Of a DNA stretch of 40,732 nt, positions 7,630-16,072 are shown one piece after another. The DNA is from JADJWR01 sp964509545. Lineage in GTDB: Bacteria; Pseudomonadota; Gammaproteobacteria; Burkholderiales; Burkholderiaceae_F. The first letter of the stretch is position 1; every line of letters starts with the position of its first letter. The notes below the pieces were generated by a model. The model was given only the letters and a program-made list of their open reading frames with translations. It was not told the origin of the DNA and ran no database searches. Both the position numbers and the translations under genes were made by a program. Location of the stretch: contig CAZDXQ010000035.1 in NCBI GenBank assembly GCA_964509545.1, positions 1 to 40,732 of the forward strand, given 5' to 3'.

Positions 7630-8390
7630 TGTCCGCAGCAGCGTCGAACGTCCTGTCGCGCCACCTGCCGGCGGCCTCGCCAGCGCCGGCCCGGGCGGCT
7701 CGCGCCGGGCGCCGGCAAGCGCCGCTGCGCGCGTCCTGCACGTTGGATCGGCGCGCGGACGCGAAAGGTCGCAGCAGCGCGCATGGGGAAAAAGCCGGTC
7801 CACGGTTGCACCTGATCGGCTGCGGCGGATTCACGCTGCTCGAGCTGCTTGTCGCCATCACCGTCCTGTCCATCGTCTCGCTGATCGCCTGGCGCGGCCT
7901 CGATTCGCTGGTGCACACGCGCGAGCGGCTGCAGCCCGAGGCGGAGGAAGTGCGCGACCTGCTCGTCGCCTTCGGCCAGATGGAGCGCGACCTGGCGCAG
8001 GTGATCAGCCCGTCTTTCGTACCGCTGCCGACGCCACCGCTTCTGGTGCGCAGCGGCTCGCCGAGCGGCTTCGAGCTGATTCGCATCGCCCCGGCCACGC
8101 CCGGGGCGCCGAGCGCATTGCAGCTCGTCATCTACGAACTGCGCGACGGCCGGCTGGTGCGACACTCGTCGGCGTCTCTCGACAAGATCGGCGCCAAGCC
8201 CGATGCGACGCTGGCGACGACGCCGCTGCTTAACGACGTGCAGGCGTTGCGCGTGCGCGTCTGGCAGGCCGGGCGCGGCTGGGTGCCACCCGAAGCCGCG
8301 ACGCAGAGCTTTCGCGCGGTGCCGGGAATAGAGGTGCAGCTCGACCGCGCCGACGGCCGTCAGTACCGGCGCGTGCTGCTGGTCGGTTAA
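7629..8390 (+). CDS. gspJ: Type II secretion minor pseudopilin GspJ, long N-terminal extension
   Basis: A 253-residue minor pseudopilin. The pseudopilin helix FTLLELLVAITVLSIVSLIA follows CGG, and the downstream region AWRGLDSLVHTRERL, FGQMERDLAQV and the C-terminal beta domain fit GspJ. If translation starts at the ATG overlapping the gspI stop (7629), the leader before the cleavage site is about 67 residues, far longer than the usual 6-20. An in-frame TTG at about 7806 would give a 7-8 residue leader, but I see no clear ribosome-binding site there. The true start is therefore uncertain; the identity is not. Confidence 0.9.
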   Translation: MSAAASNVLSRHLPAASPAPARAARAGRRQAPLRASCTLDRRADAKGRSSAHGEKAGPRLHLIGCGGFTLLELLVAITVLSIVSLIAWRGLDSLVHTRERLQPEAEEVRDLLVAFGQMERDLAQVISPSFVPLPTPPLLVRSGSPSGFELIRIAPATPGAPSALQLVIYELRDGRLVRHSSASLDKIGAKPDATLATTPLLNDVQALRVRVWQAGRGWVPPEAATQSFRAVPGIEVQLDRADGRQYRRVLLVG

Positions 8391-8398
8391 GCGCAAAG

Positions 8399-9424
8399 AT
8401 GAAGACGCGCGCCTCGTCCCCTCCGACCCACCAGGCGCCGTCGCGCTGTCGCAATGCCGGCCGTCAGTGGCGCACACGGCCACAGCGCGGCGCGGCAGTG
8501 CTGATGGCGCTGTTCGTCGCCACGCTGGCGACGCTGATCGTCTCCGGCCTGTTCTGGCAGCAGTTCGTGCTGCTGCGAACCATCGAGAACCAGCAGCTGA
8601 TCGTGCAGAGCCGGGTCCTGCTTGCGGGCGCGCTGGACTGGGCCCGCGCCATGCTGCGCGAGGACTCGCTGCGCAGCGATTACGACGCCCTGTCGGAGTT
8701 CTGGGCACAAGGCCTGGCCGAAACCCGGCTCGACCAGCTCGGCGAATCCTCGGCGCTGGCCTCCCAGGCCAGCATCGCCGGCAGCATCGAGGACGCGCAG
8801 TCGCGCCTGAACCTGCGCAATCTCGTCGGCGACGACGGACAGACCGACGCGCGCCAACTGGAGGTCCTAAAGCGGCTGTGTGACCTGCTCGGCGTCGCTC
8901 CCGTCAGCGCCGAGCTGATCGCGCTGCGCATGAAGGAGGCCTTCGCGCCGCAGGCTTCCGCGGAAAGCCCCGGCGTGGCAAGCTCCGCTGCCCGGCCGCT
9001 GCCGCCGATCCTGCCCATCGACATTGCCGCCGTGCCAGGCATCGAACCCGAAGCGGCGGCCAAACTCGCCCCCTACCTTGTCGTGCTCGACAGCAACAAG
9101 ACGCGGCTGAACGTCAATACGGCGTCGGCCGAGGCGATCGCCGCGCGCATCGGCCTCAGCCTGTCGCGCGCACGGGCGCTCGTCGCGGAGCGCGAGCGCG
9201 TCTCCTACTTCGTCAATACCGGCGACGTGCGCAATCGGCTCGGCAACGAAAGCACGCTCGAAGCGGGCGACAGCGACATTGCGACGGCGTCGAGCTACTT
9301 CTTCGTTCGCGGCCAGATCAAGCTGGCCCGAGCAGACATCCGGATGGAAGCGCTGGTGCGCCGGCCGGCACAGGCGCAGCCCGGAAGCGGCCCCGTGGAG
9401 GTCCTATGGCAACGCGAGTTGTAG
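8399..9424 (+). CDS. gspK: Type II secretion minor pseudopilin GspK
   Basis: A 341-residue GspK, the large tip pseudopilin that caps the GspI/J/K complex. After a basic leader, the cleavage region is PQRG followed by AAVLMALFVATLATLIV; as usual for GspK, the position-5 Glu is absent. Later motifs include SIEDAQSRLNLRNLV, the helix-hairpin-like LNVNTASAEAIAARIGLS and the conserved C-terminal sequence SSYFFVRGQIKL. The ATG at 8399 lies 8 bp after gspJ. The gene overlaps gspL by 19 bp. Confidence 0.94.
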   Translation: MKTRASSPPTHQAPSRCRNAGRQWRTRPQRGAAVLMALFVATLATLIVSGLFWQQFVLLRTIENQQLIVQSRVLLAGALDWARAMLREDSLRSDYDALSEFWAQGLAETRLDQLGESSALASQASIAGSIEDAQSRLNLRNLVGDDGQTDARQLEVLKRLCDLLGVAPVSAELIALRMKEAFAPQASAESPGVASSAARPLPPILPIDIAAVPGIEPEAAAKLAPYLVVLDSNKTRLNVNTASAEAIAARIGLSLSRARALVAERERVSYFVNTGDVRNRLGNESTLEAGDSDIATASSYFFVRGQIKLARADIRMEALVRRPAQAQPGSGPVEVLWQREL

Positions 9425-10677
9425 GCAAGGAAAAGCCGGTCGCTCGGCTGTGGGTGTTCGCGCCGCCGCACCGGCTGCTCAGCGGCGGCGCACGGCTCGC
9501 CGATTCGACCGTGGTCGGCTATGTAGCCCTCGGCGCCGGCGGCGAGCTGCGGCCGGGAGAGGCGCCGATCGCCCTGCTGCCGCGTTGCCAACGCCTCGAC
9601 CTCGTCTTCGACAGCGGCGACGTCTTCCAGACCGCGGTCGCGGCGCCGAAACTGTCCGAGGCGAAGCTGCGGCTGGCGCTGCCGAACCTGCTCGAGGACC
9701 GGCTGCTCGCCGAGCCCGCCGACTGCCACTTCGCCTTTCTGCCCGGTGGCCGGCGGGGCGACACCGCATCCGGCACCGCCGCGCAGTTGCCGGTTGCGGT
9801 GATCGACCGCGGCCTGCTGACCCGCCTGCTCGACGTCTTTGCCGCCATCGGCGAGCGCGCTCGCGCTGCCTACAGCGCCATCTACGTGGTGCCGCCGCCG
9901 TCTGGGGGGACGTTGCCGGTGTACGCCGCGCGTAACCGGCTCGTGGCGCGCACGGCGATACACGACGGCGTTGCCTGCGACTTCGATGGCGAAGAACCGC
10001 CGGCGGCGTTGCGGCTGGCCATGGCCAGCGGCAACTGGAAGCGCATCCGCGCCTTCGGCCCCCAGGCGCAGCAGCTGGCAAGCCTCGGCGAAGTCATCGG
10101 CGTAGCGGTGGAAATCGCCGACCGTCCGCTCGACATCAACGCGCCAACAGAAGCAATCAATCTGCTGCAGGGCGCCTTCGCCCGCGGCGGCCTGCTCGGC
10201 GACATCGCGCTGCCGCGATTTTCGGCGCGCGACTGGCGCGCGCCGCTGATCTGGGCGGCGGTGGCCGTCGCGGTGTTCTTCGCCGGCATGAACATCTACT
10301 GGCTGAAGCTGCAGGCGGAAGCAGGCGAGCTGCGAAGCCGGATGGCGACCGCATTCCGCAGCGCCTTCGCCGACGCCGAGATGGTCGATCCGATCGTCCA
10401 GGCGCAGCGCGAACTGGTGCGGCTGCGGGCCCGCGTCGGCCAGTCCTCACCGAGCGACTTCACGGCGCTGAACGCGCAGGTCACGCAGTTGCTGGCGTCG
10501 GCTCCGGTGGGCATTGTCGCCAGTGTCGAATACCGCGACGCGACGTTGCAGCTGAAGTTCAAGTCCCCTCCCGATGCCCAGCTGCAGAACCAGCTGAGGG
10601 CGCAGGCGGTGCAGCAAGGCTTGCAGCTGCGCTTCGAGGCGGACGGGGCGGCACGGATCACCGCGGCAGGAGGCTGA
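9406..10677 (+). CDS. gspL: Type II secretion platform protein GspL
   Basis: A 423-residue GspL, which anchors the ATPase GspE at the inner membrane and contacts GspM. The N-terminal cytoplasmic actin-like domain (about 1-270) includes KLSEAKLRLALPNLLEDRLL, typical of the family. A membrane segment at about 281-300 (APLIWAAVAVAVFFAGMNIY) is followed by a periplasmic ferredoxin-like domain. GGAGG lies 6 nt before the ATG at 9406. The gene overlaps gspK and is followed by gspM after 2 bp. Confidence 0.93.
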   Translation: MATRVVGKEKPVARLWVFAPPHRLLSGGARLADSTVVGYVALGAGGELRPGEAPIALLPRCQRLDLVFDSGDVFQTAVAAPKLSEAKLRLALPNLLEDRLLAEPADCHFAFLPGGRRGDTASGTAAQLPVAVIDRGLLTRLLDVFAAIGERARAAYSAIYVVPPPSGGTLPVYAARNRLVARTAIHDGVACDFDGEEPPAALRLAMASGNWKRIRAFGPQAQQLASLGEVIGVAVEIADRPLDINAPTEAINLLQGAFARGGLLGDIALPRFSARDWRAPLIWAAVAVAVFFAGMNIYWLKLQAEAGELRSRMATAFRSAFADAEMVDPIVQAQRELVRLRARVGQSSPSDFTALNAQVTQLLASAPVGIVASVEYRDATLQLKFKSPPDAQLQNQLRAQAVQQGLQLRFEADGAARITAAGG

Positions 10678-10679
10678 CG

Positions 10680-11168
10680 ATGGAAGCCCTGCGTAACTTC
10701 TGGTCGCAGCGCGCGCCGCGCGAACGCCTGACGCTCGCCGCGGCCGCGGGTGTCCTGCTGCTGGCGATGGTGTACCTGCTGCTGATCGAGCCGGCCGCAA
10801 CCGGCATCCCGCGCCTCGAGCGGAGCCTGCCTGCGACGCGCACGCAGGCGGTGCATCTGGAGCAACTCCTCGCCGAAGTGACGAGCCTGAAGGCGCGCCC
10901 GCAGGTCGCGGTGCTGGCGCCGGCGGAGGTCCGGGCGGCGCTCGAGAAATCGCTCGCGGCCGCCGGCCTGAAGGCGAGCCGGATCGTGCCGCTCGCCGAC
11001 GGCGACCTGCAGCTGTCCTTCGCCAATGTTCCGTACGCGACGTGGACGGCCTGGCTGGCCAGCACCGAGCGCGAACTCGGCGCCCGCGCCAGCGTCGTCA
11101 GCGCGCGCGCCACCAGCACGCCCGGCGCGGCCGACATCGAGATGTCGCTGCGCCCGGCGCGGCGCTGA
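10680..11168 (+). CDS. gspM: Type II secretion platform protein GspM
   Basis: A 162-residue bitopic inner-membrane protein. The short cytoplasmic N-terminus (FWSQRAPRERL) and membrane helix at about 17-37 (LAAAAGVLLLAMVYLLLIEP) are typical of GspM. The periplasmic part has a coiled-coil-like stretch and a small ferredoxin-like domain with LSFANVPYATWTAWL. AGGAGG lies 6 nt before the ATG. GspM pairs with GspL in the platform. Confidence 0.92.
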   Translation: MEALRNFWSQRAPRERLTLAAAAGVLLLAMVYLLLIEPAATGIPRLERSLPATRTQAVHLEQLLAEVTSLKARPQVAVLAPAEVRAALEKSLAAAGLKASRIVPLADGDLQLSFANVPYATWTAWLASTERELGARASVVSARATSTPGAADIEMSLRPARR

Positions 11169-11186
11169 ACAGAAGAGCCCTGGTAG

Positions 11187-11963
11187 ATGCTGCGCGGGTT
11201 GTTTTTTGCACTGGTTGCCGCGGTCAGCATCGCCGTCACCGTGCTGGTCATGGCGCCCGCGCAGTGGGTGGCCTCGGCGATCGGCCGGGCCACTGGCGAG
11301 CGCGTCGAACTGGCCGAAGCCAGCGGATCGCTGTGGCGCGGCCAGGCCACGGTTGTCCTGTCGCCTGGACGCGAAGCCGGCATCGCCCGAGTCAGCCTGC
11401 CCGAACGGCTGTCATGGCAGCTTTCGCCGTGGCGGCTGGCGACCGGCGTCATCGACCTGACGCTGACGCATCCTTCGGCGCTGCTGCAGCCGCTGCGGTT
11501 GCGCGCTGACCTCGGCGGCCGCGTCGAACTGCTGGCCACCACGGTGCGACTGCCCGCGGCGCTGCTCGTCGGCCTGGGCGCGCCGTTTAACACGATCAAG
11601 CCCGGCGGTCTGGTCAGTCTTTCCTGGCAGCGCCTCGAAGTGCAGCGCGGGCGGCTGCAGGGGGACATCGTCGGCGAGTGGCAGTTCGCCACCAGCGCGC
11701 TGACTTCGGTCGCGCCTTTCGGCACCTATCGCCTGTCGGCGGAGGGCGGGTTTCCCGGCACTCGGCTGAAGCTCGTAACGCTTTCCGGGCCCCTCGAACT
11801 GACCGGCGATGGCACAATTGACGAGACTGGGCGCTTACGGCTGTCGGGGCGCGCGCGCGCGTCGTCGGGTGCCGAGGCCTCGACAAAAGCACAACTAGCC
11901 GGCCTGGTTTCGCTGCTGGGCCGGCGCGACGGCGATTCGGCGATCCTCAGCATTGGAAATTGA
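11187..11963 (+). CDS. gspN: Type II secretion protein GspN
   Basis: A 258-residue GspN-like protein. There is one N-terminal hydrophobic segment (about 4-25, GLFFALVAAVSIAVTVLVMA). The periplasmic remainder has the family features ASGSLWRGQATVVLS, LSWQLSPWRL and a C-terminal region rich in beta strands (LELTGDGTIDETGRLRLSGRA). GspN is present in only some T2SS operons and its role is poorly defined. The gene follows gspM by 18 bp and ends one base before the gspD ATG. Confidence 0.9.
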   Translation: MLRGLFFALVAAVSIAVTVLVMAPAQWVASAIGRATGERVELAEASGSLWRGQATVVLSPGREAGIARVSLPERLSWQLSPWRLATGVIDLTLTHPSALLQPLRLRADLGGRVELLATTVRLPAALLVGLGAPFNTIKPGGLVSLSWQRLEVQRGRLQGDIVGEWQFATSALTSVAPFGTYRLSAEGGFPGTRLKLVTLSGPLELTGDGTIDETGRLRLSGRARASSGAEASTKAQLAGLVSLLGRRDGDSAILSIGN

Positions 11964-11964
11964 A

Positions 11965-14526
11965 ATGATCACAACGCGCAGGAGCGCGCCTGCCAATAAC
12001 CGCCTCGCCTGCGCCCGGGGCCTGCTCGCTGCGCTGTCGGTCGCGTTGACCGCCATGCCGATGACCGCCTCGGCGCAGGCTGCGCCGGCGGCTCCCGCCG
12101 CGCAGGCGAAAGCCGGCGGCGAAGCGGTGATGCTCAACTTCGTCAATGCCGAACTCGAGGCGGCGGTACGGGCGATCGGCCAGTACACCGGACGCCAGTT
12201 CGTGATCGATCCGCGCGTTCGCGGCACGCTGACGCTGGTCACCGAAAGGCCGGTGACCAAGCAGCAGGCCTACGAGCAGTTGCTTGCCGCGCTGCGGCTG
12301 CAGGGCTTCACGATCGTCGAACCGGCGCGTGCCGACGGCATCGCGCGCATCGTGCCCGAGGCCGACGCCAAGCTGCAGGGCGGTCCGGTGGTGGTGCCGT
12401 CGACGGCGGCACCGCGCGGCGATCAGGTCGTCACGCAGGTCTTTCGCCTGCGCTTCGAGTCGGCCACCAACCTGGTGCCGGTGCTGCGGCCGTTGATCGC
12501 GCCCAACAACACGATCTCCGCCTACCCTGCGAACAACTCGTTGGTGATCACTGACTACGCCGAAAATCTGCGCCGCATAGGGCGCATCATCGAGGCAATC
12601 GACGCGCCGGCGGCGGCGGAAAGCGAAATCGTGCCGCTGAAGCACGGCCTGGCGGTGGACCTCGCCGCCATCGCCAATCGTGCGATCGAAGAAGGGGCGC
12701 GCACCGCCGGCCAGGCGGTCGACGGCGGCCAGCGTGTGCAGATCCTCGCCGAGCCGCGCACCAACTCGCTGATCCTGCGCGCAGCCAGCCCGTCGCGGCT
12801 GGCGCTGGCCAAGAGCCTGATCGAGCGGCTCGACCAGCCGAGCCTGACCCCCGGCAACATCAATGTCGTGTACCTGCGCAACGCCGAGGCCGTGAAGCTG
12901 GCACCGCTGCTGCGCGCCGTGTTGTCCAGCGATCCGTCATTCGTGCCGCAGGCCGGCGGGCCGGCGCTGTCCGGAACGACGATCAGCGCCGGCCAGCAGC
13001 AGCCCGGGCTGATCGGCCAGCAGCCGCAGCAGATCGCCCCGCAGCAGCCCACGACCGCAGGCGCCGGTGCCGCCGGCGGCGGCGCCGGCGGTGCGCTAGC
13101 CGGCATGATCCAGCCGGATGCAGCGACCAACTCGCTGATCATCACCGCACCGGAACCGCTTTATCGAAACATCCGGGCGATCATCGAAAAACTCGACGCG
13201 CGCCGGGCGCAGGTCGTGATCGAGTCGCTGATCGTCGAGGTCAGCGCCGACAAGGCCGCGGAGTTCGGCATCCAGTGGCAGGACCTTTCCGGGCTGAACA
13301 GCAACAACACGCGGGTGATCGGCGGCACCAATTTCGGTGGCACGGGCACCAACATCATCGGCGTCGCCGGCGATGTGACCACGGCTGGACGCGGCCTGAA
13401 CATCGGCGTGATCCGCGGCAAGATCAACGTTCCGGGGATCGGCGAGATCATCAATCTGGGCTTCCTTGCCCGCGCACTGGAGACCAAGGCCGACGCCAAC
13501 ATCCTGTCGCAGCCGAACATCCAGACGCTCGACAACGAGGAAGCGAAGTTCCTCGTCGGCCAGAACGTCCCGTTCGTGACCGGCTCGTTCACGCAGACCG
13601 GCACCGGCGCCACCAACCCGTTCCAGACCTTCGAACGACGCGACGTCGGCCTGCAGTTGCGAGTGAAGCCGCAGATCTCCGAAGGCGGCGTGGTGCGGCT
13701 GGCCCTGTACCTGGAGGTCTCGTCGGTGGCACCGGCCACCGCAAGCGGCCAGCTGATCACCAACAAGCGCAGTTTCGAATCGGTGGTGCTGGTCGAGGAC
13801 GGCAATTTCGTCGTCCTGTCCGGGCTGATCGAGGACCGCTCGTCGGTCACGCAGGAGAAGGTGCCGCTGCTCGGCGATCTGCCTTTGATCGGCAATTTCT
13901 TCCGCTACGAGAACCGCGACCGCAGACGCACCAACACGATGGTCTTCCTGCGGCCGATCATCGTTCGCGACGAAGGCACGTCGACGGCGTTGGCCGCCGA
14001 GCGCTACGACTACATGCGGGCGCAACTGGCCGGCTCGCAGCCGGCGGACTCGCTGGTCTTCCGCGATCTGAACGTCGCGCCGCTGCCGCCGGCGCCGGAA
14101 CCCAGCGCGAAGCAGCGCGGTGCCGCACCGGCGGGCGAGCCCGCACCTGCTCCGGCGACGCCCGTCCCTGTTCCCGCGCCGGCGCCTCAGGGCGAAGCGC
14201 CGCCGGCGGCAACGCCGCCGCCCGTAGCGACAGCACCGCCCGCTGCGCCCGCCAGCGGCGCCTATGCCGCTTCGGCGGAAACCGCCAAGCCGGCCGGAAC
14301 GGTCCATCTGCTGCAGATCGCGGCCCTGACCGACATCGCCGCCGGCCGTCGCATGCAGCAGGACCTGCGCCAGGCCGGTTTCGATGCCTACTGGGAGAGC
14401 GTACGCACATCCACCGGTGAGATCGTCCGCGTCCGCATCGCCGTCGACAGCGCGCGCCGTTCGCTCGCCGACACGGTGGCCGAGCTGAAGAAGCTCGGCT
14501 ACAACCCGGTGCAGGTGCAGAAGTAG
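11965..14526 (+). CDS. gspD: Type II secretion secretin GspD with C-terminal SPOR-like domain
   Basis: An 853-residue outer-membrane secretin that forms the export channel. The signal peptide ends near TASAQA. N0 starts at about 52 (AVMLNFVNAELEAAVRAIG). Three KH-like N domains follow, with VFRLRFESATNLVPVLRP and INVVYLRNAEAVKLAPLLR; N3 holds a Gly/Gln-rich insert. The secretin core has VIESLIVEVSADKAAEFGIQ, LSQPNIQTLDNEEAKFLVGQ, VPLLGDLPLIGNFFR and TNTMVFLRPIIV. A Pro/Ala linker (about 705-778) leads to residues 779-853, which match a SPOR peptidoglycan-binding domain: LLQIAALTD, LRQAGFDAY, IVRVRIAVD and VAELKKLGYNPVQVQ. This tail is unusual for a secretin. The ATG at 11965 lies directly after the gspN stop, with GGAA 8 nt upstream; an upstream TTG is less likely. 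Confidence 0.95.
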   Translation: MITTRRSAPANNRLACARGLLAALSVALTAMPMTASAQAAPAAPAAQAKAGGEAVMLNFVNAELEAAVRAIGQYTGRQFVIDPRVRGTLTLVTERPVTKQQAYEQLLAALRLQGFTIVEPARADGIARIVPEADAKLQGGPVVVPSTAAPRGDQVVTQVFRLRFESATNLVPVLRPLIAPNNTISAYPANNSLVITDYAENLRRIGRIIEAIDAPAAAESEIVPLKHGLAVDLAAIANRAIEEGARTAGQAVDGGQRVQILAEPRTNSLILRAASPSRLALAKSLIERLDQPSLTPGNINVVYLRNAEAVKLAPLLRAVLSSDPSFVPQAGGPALSGTTISAGQQQPGLIGQQPQQIAPQQPTTAGAGAAGGGAGGALAGMIQPDAATNSLIITAPEPLYRNIRAIIEKLDARRAQVVIESLIVEVSADKAAEFGIQWQDLSGLNSNNTRVIGGTNFGGTGTNIIGVAGDVTTAGRGLNIGVIRGKINVPGIGEIINLGFLARALETKADANILSQPNIQTLDNEEAKFLVGQNVPFVTGSFTQTGTGATNPFQTFERRDVGLQLRVKPQISEGGVVRLALYLEVSSVAPATASGQLITNKRSFESVVLVEDGNFVVLSGLIEDRSSVTQEKVPLLGDLPLIGNFFRYENRDRRRTNTMVFLRPIIVRDEGTSTALAAERYDYMRAQLAGSQPADSLVFRDLNVAPLPPAPEPSAKQRGAAPAGEPAPAPATPVPVPAPAPQGEAPPAATPPPVATAPPAAPASGAYAASAETAKPAGTVHLLQIAALTDIAAGRRMQQDLRQAGFDAYWESVRTSTGEIVRVRIAVDSARRSLADTVAELKKLGYNPVQVQK

Positions 14527-14544
14527 CCGTCCGAAGTCGCCGCC

Positions 14545-15978
14545 ATGAGTTCCTCGCAGCGTTACGTTCCCTATGCCTTTGCCCGCGACAACGGCATCCT
14601 GCTGCGGCCGAGCAGCGACCGCGACGCCGAGGCCTGGATCTCGGAAGCCACGCCGCTGGCGGCGCTGAACGAGGTGATGCGTGTCTTCCCGGGCCGCGTC
14701 ACGCCGGTGGTGGTCGAAACGGCTGCGCTGCGCGATGCGATCGCGCAGACGTATTCGGCCGGCGAAGGCTCGGCGCAGCAGATCGTCGGCGACATCGAAG
14801 GCGAGTTCGACATCACCCGCATGCTGGCCGAAGTGCCCGACGTCGAGGACCTGCTCGAGACCGAAGACGACGCGCCGATCATCCGCATGATCAACGCGCT
14901 GCTGACGCAGGCGGCGCGCGATGGTGCCAGCGACATCCACATCGAGCCGTTCGAGACCTACTCGCTGGTCCGCTTCCGCGTCGACGGCACCCTGCGCGAC
15001 ATCGTCCGGCCGAAGCGGGCGCTGCACGCCGCGCTCGTCTCGCGCATCAAGATCATGGCGCAGCTCGATATCGCCGAGAAACGCCTGCCCCAGGACGGCC
15101 GGATCACGCTGCGCGTCGGCGGCAAGGCGGTCGACGTGCGCGTCTCGACGCTGCCCACCGGCCACGGCGAACGCGCCGTGCTGCGCCTGCTGGAAAAGGA
15201 CCTGTCGCGGCTGAACCTGGAAGCGCTCGGCATGTCCGAGCGCACCCGCAAGACCTTCGATGCGCTGATCCACCAGCCGCACGGCATCATCCTGGTGACC
15301 GGGCCGACGGGCTCGGGCAAGACGACGACGCTCTACGGCGCGATCCGCCGCCTCGATCACTCGACCACCAACATCATGACGGTCGAGGATCCGATCGAAT
15401 ACGACCTCGAGGGCATCGGCCAGACGCAGGTCAACGCCAAGATCGACATGACCTTCGCCCGCGCGCTGCGCTCGATCCTGCGCCAGGATCCGGACGTGGT
15501 GATGATCGGCGAGATCCGCGACCTCGAGACGGCGCAGATCGCCGTGCAGGCCTCGCTGACCGGCCACCTGGTGCTGGCCACGCTGCACACCAACGATGCC
15601 GCCAGCGCGGTGACGCGCCTGATCGACATGGGCATCGAGCCGTTCCTGCTGTCGTCGTCGCTGCTCGGCGTGCTCGGCCAGCGGCTGGTGCGCAAGCTGT
15701 GCCCGCACTGCAAGAAGCCCGCCCCGGGAGGCAACGGCTACACGCCGGTGGGCTGCGACAAGTGCAGCCACACCGGCTACATCGGCCGCACCGGCATCTA
15801 CGAACTGCTGCAGGTCGACGAGGAGATGCGGCTGCTGATTCACCAGGGCGCCAACGACACCGACATCCGCCGCGTCGCCGAACGCGCCGGCATGACCTCG
15901 ATGCGCGCCGACGGTCAGCGCTGGGCACTGGCCGGCATCACCTCGTTCGAAGAGGTGGTGCGGGTCACCCGCGAGTGA
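14545..15978 (+). CDS. gspE: Type II secretion ATPase GspE
   Basis: A 477-residue cytoplasmic secretion ATPase. The N-terminal GspE/PulE domain (about 1-110) leads into the catalytic core. Features include DGASDIHIEPFE, the Walker A GPTGSGKT (253-260), Asp box VEDPIEYDLEGIGQTQV, Walker B region DPDVVMIGEIRDLETA and His box TGHLVLATLHTNDA. A tetra-cysteine zinc element is present with C386, C389, C404 and C407. GspE powers pseudopilus assembly and binds GspL. It starts 18 bp after gspD and is followed by gspF after 94 bp. Confidence 0.97.
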   Translation: MSSSQRYVPYAFARDNGILLRPSSDRDAEAWISEATPLAALNEVMRVFPGRVTPVVVETAALRDAIAQTYSAGEGSAQQIVGDIEGEFDITRMLAEVPDVEDLLETEDDAPIIRMINALLTQAARDGASDIHIEPFETYSLVRFRVDGTLRDIVRPKRALHAALVSRIKIMAQLDIAEKRLPQDGRITLRVGGKAVDVRVSTLPTGHGERAVLRLLEKDLSRLNLEALGMSERTRKTFDALIHQPHGIILVTGPTGSGKTTTLYGAIRRLDHSTTNIMTVEDPIEYDLEGIGQTQVNAKIDMTFARALRSILRQDPDVVMIGEIRDLETAQIAVQASLTGHLVLATLHTNDAASAVTRLIDMGIEPFLLSSSLLGVLGQRLVRKLCPHCKKPAPGGNGYTPVGCDKCSHTGYIGRTGIYELLQVDEEMRLLIHQGANDTDIRRVAERAGMTSMRADGQRWALAGITSFEEVVRVTRE

Positions 15979-16072
15979 AGGGCGAATTGACGGTGGCCTG
16001 CGCCGGCCGCCGGGTGCCTGTGAGCCGGCCGACCGTTCGCGGTTCACGATCCACGTTTCAGCCCTCGCCAGA

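Noticed and set aside
13096..16047. 983-codon minus-strand open frame opposite gspD and gspE
   Set aside because: It is the mirror frame of two well-supported genes and its composition (DQ, RH, AV repeats) is that of an antisense shadow.
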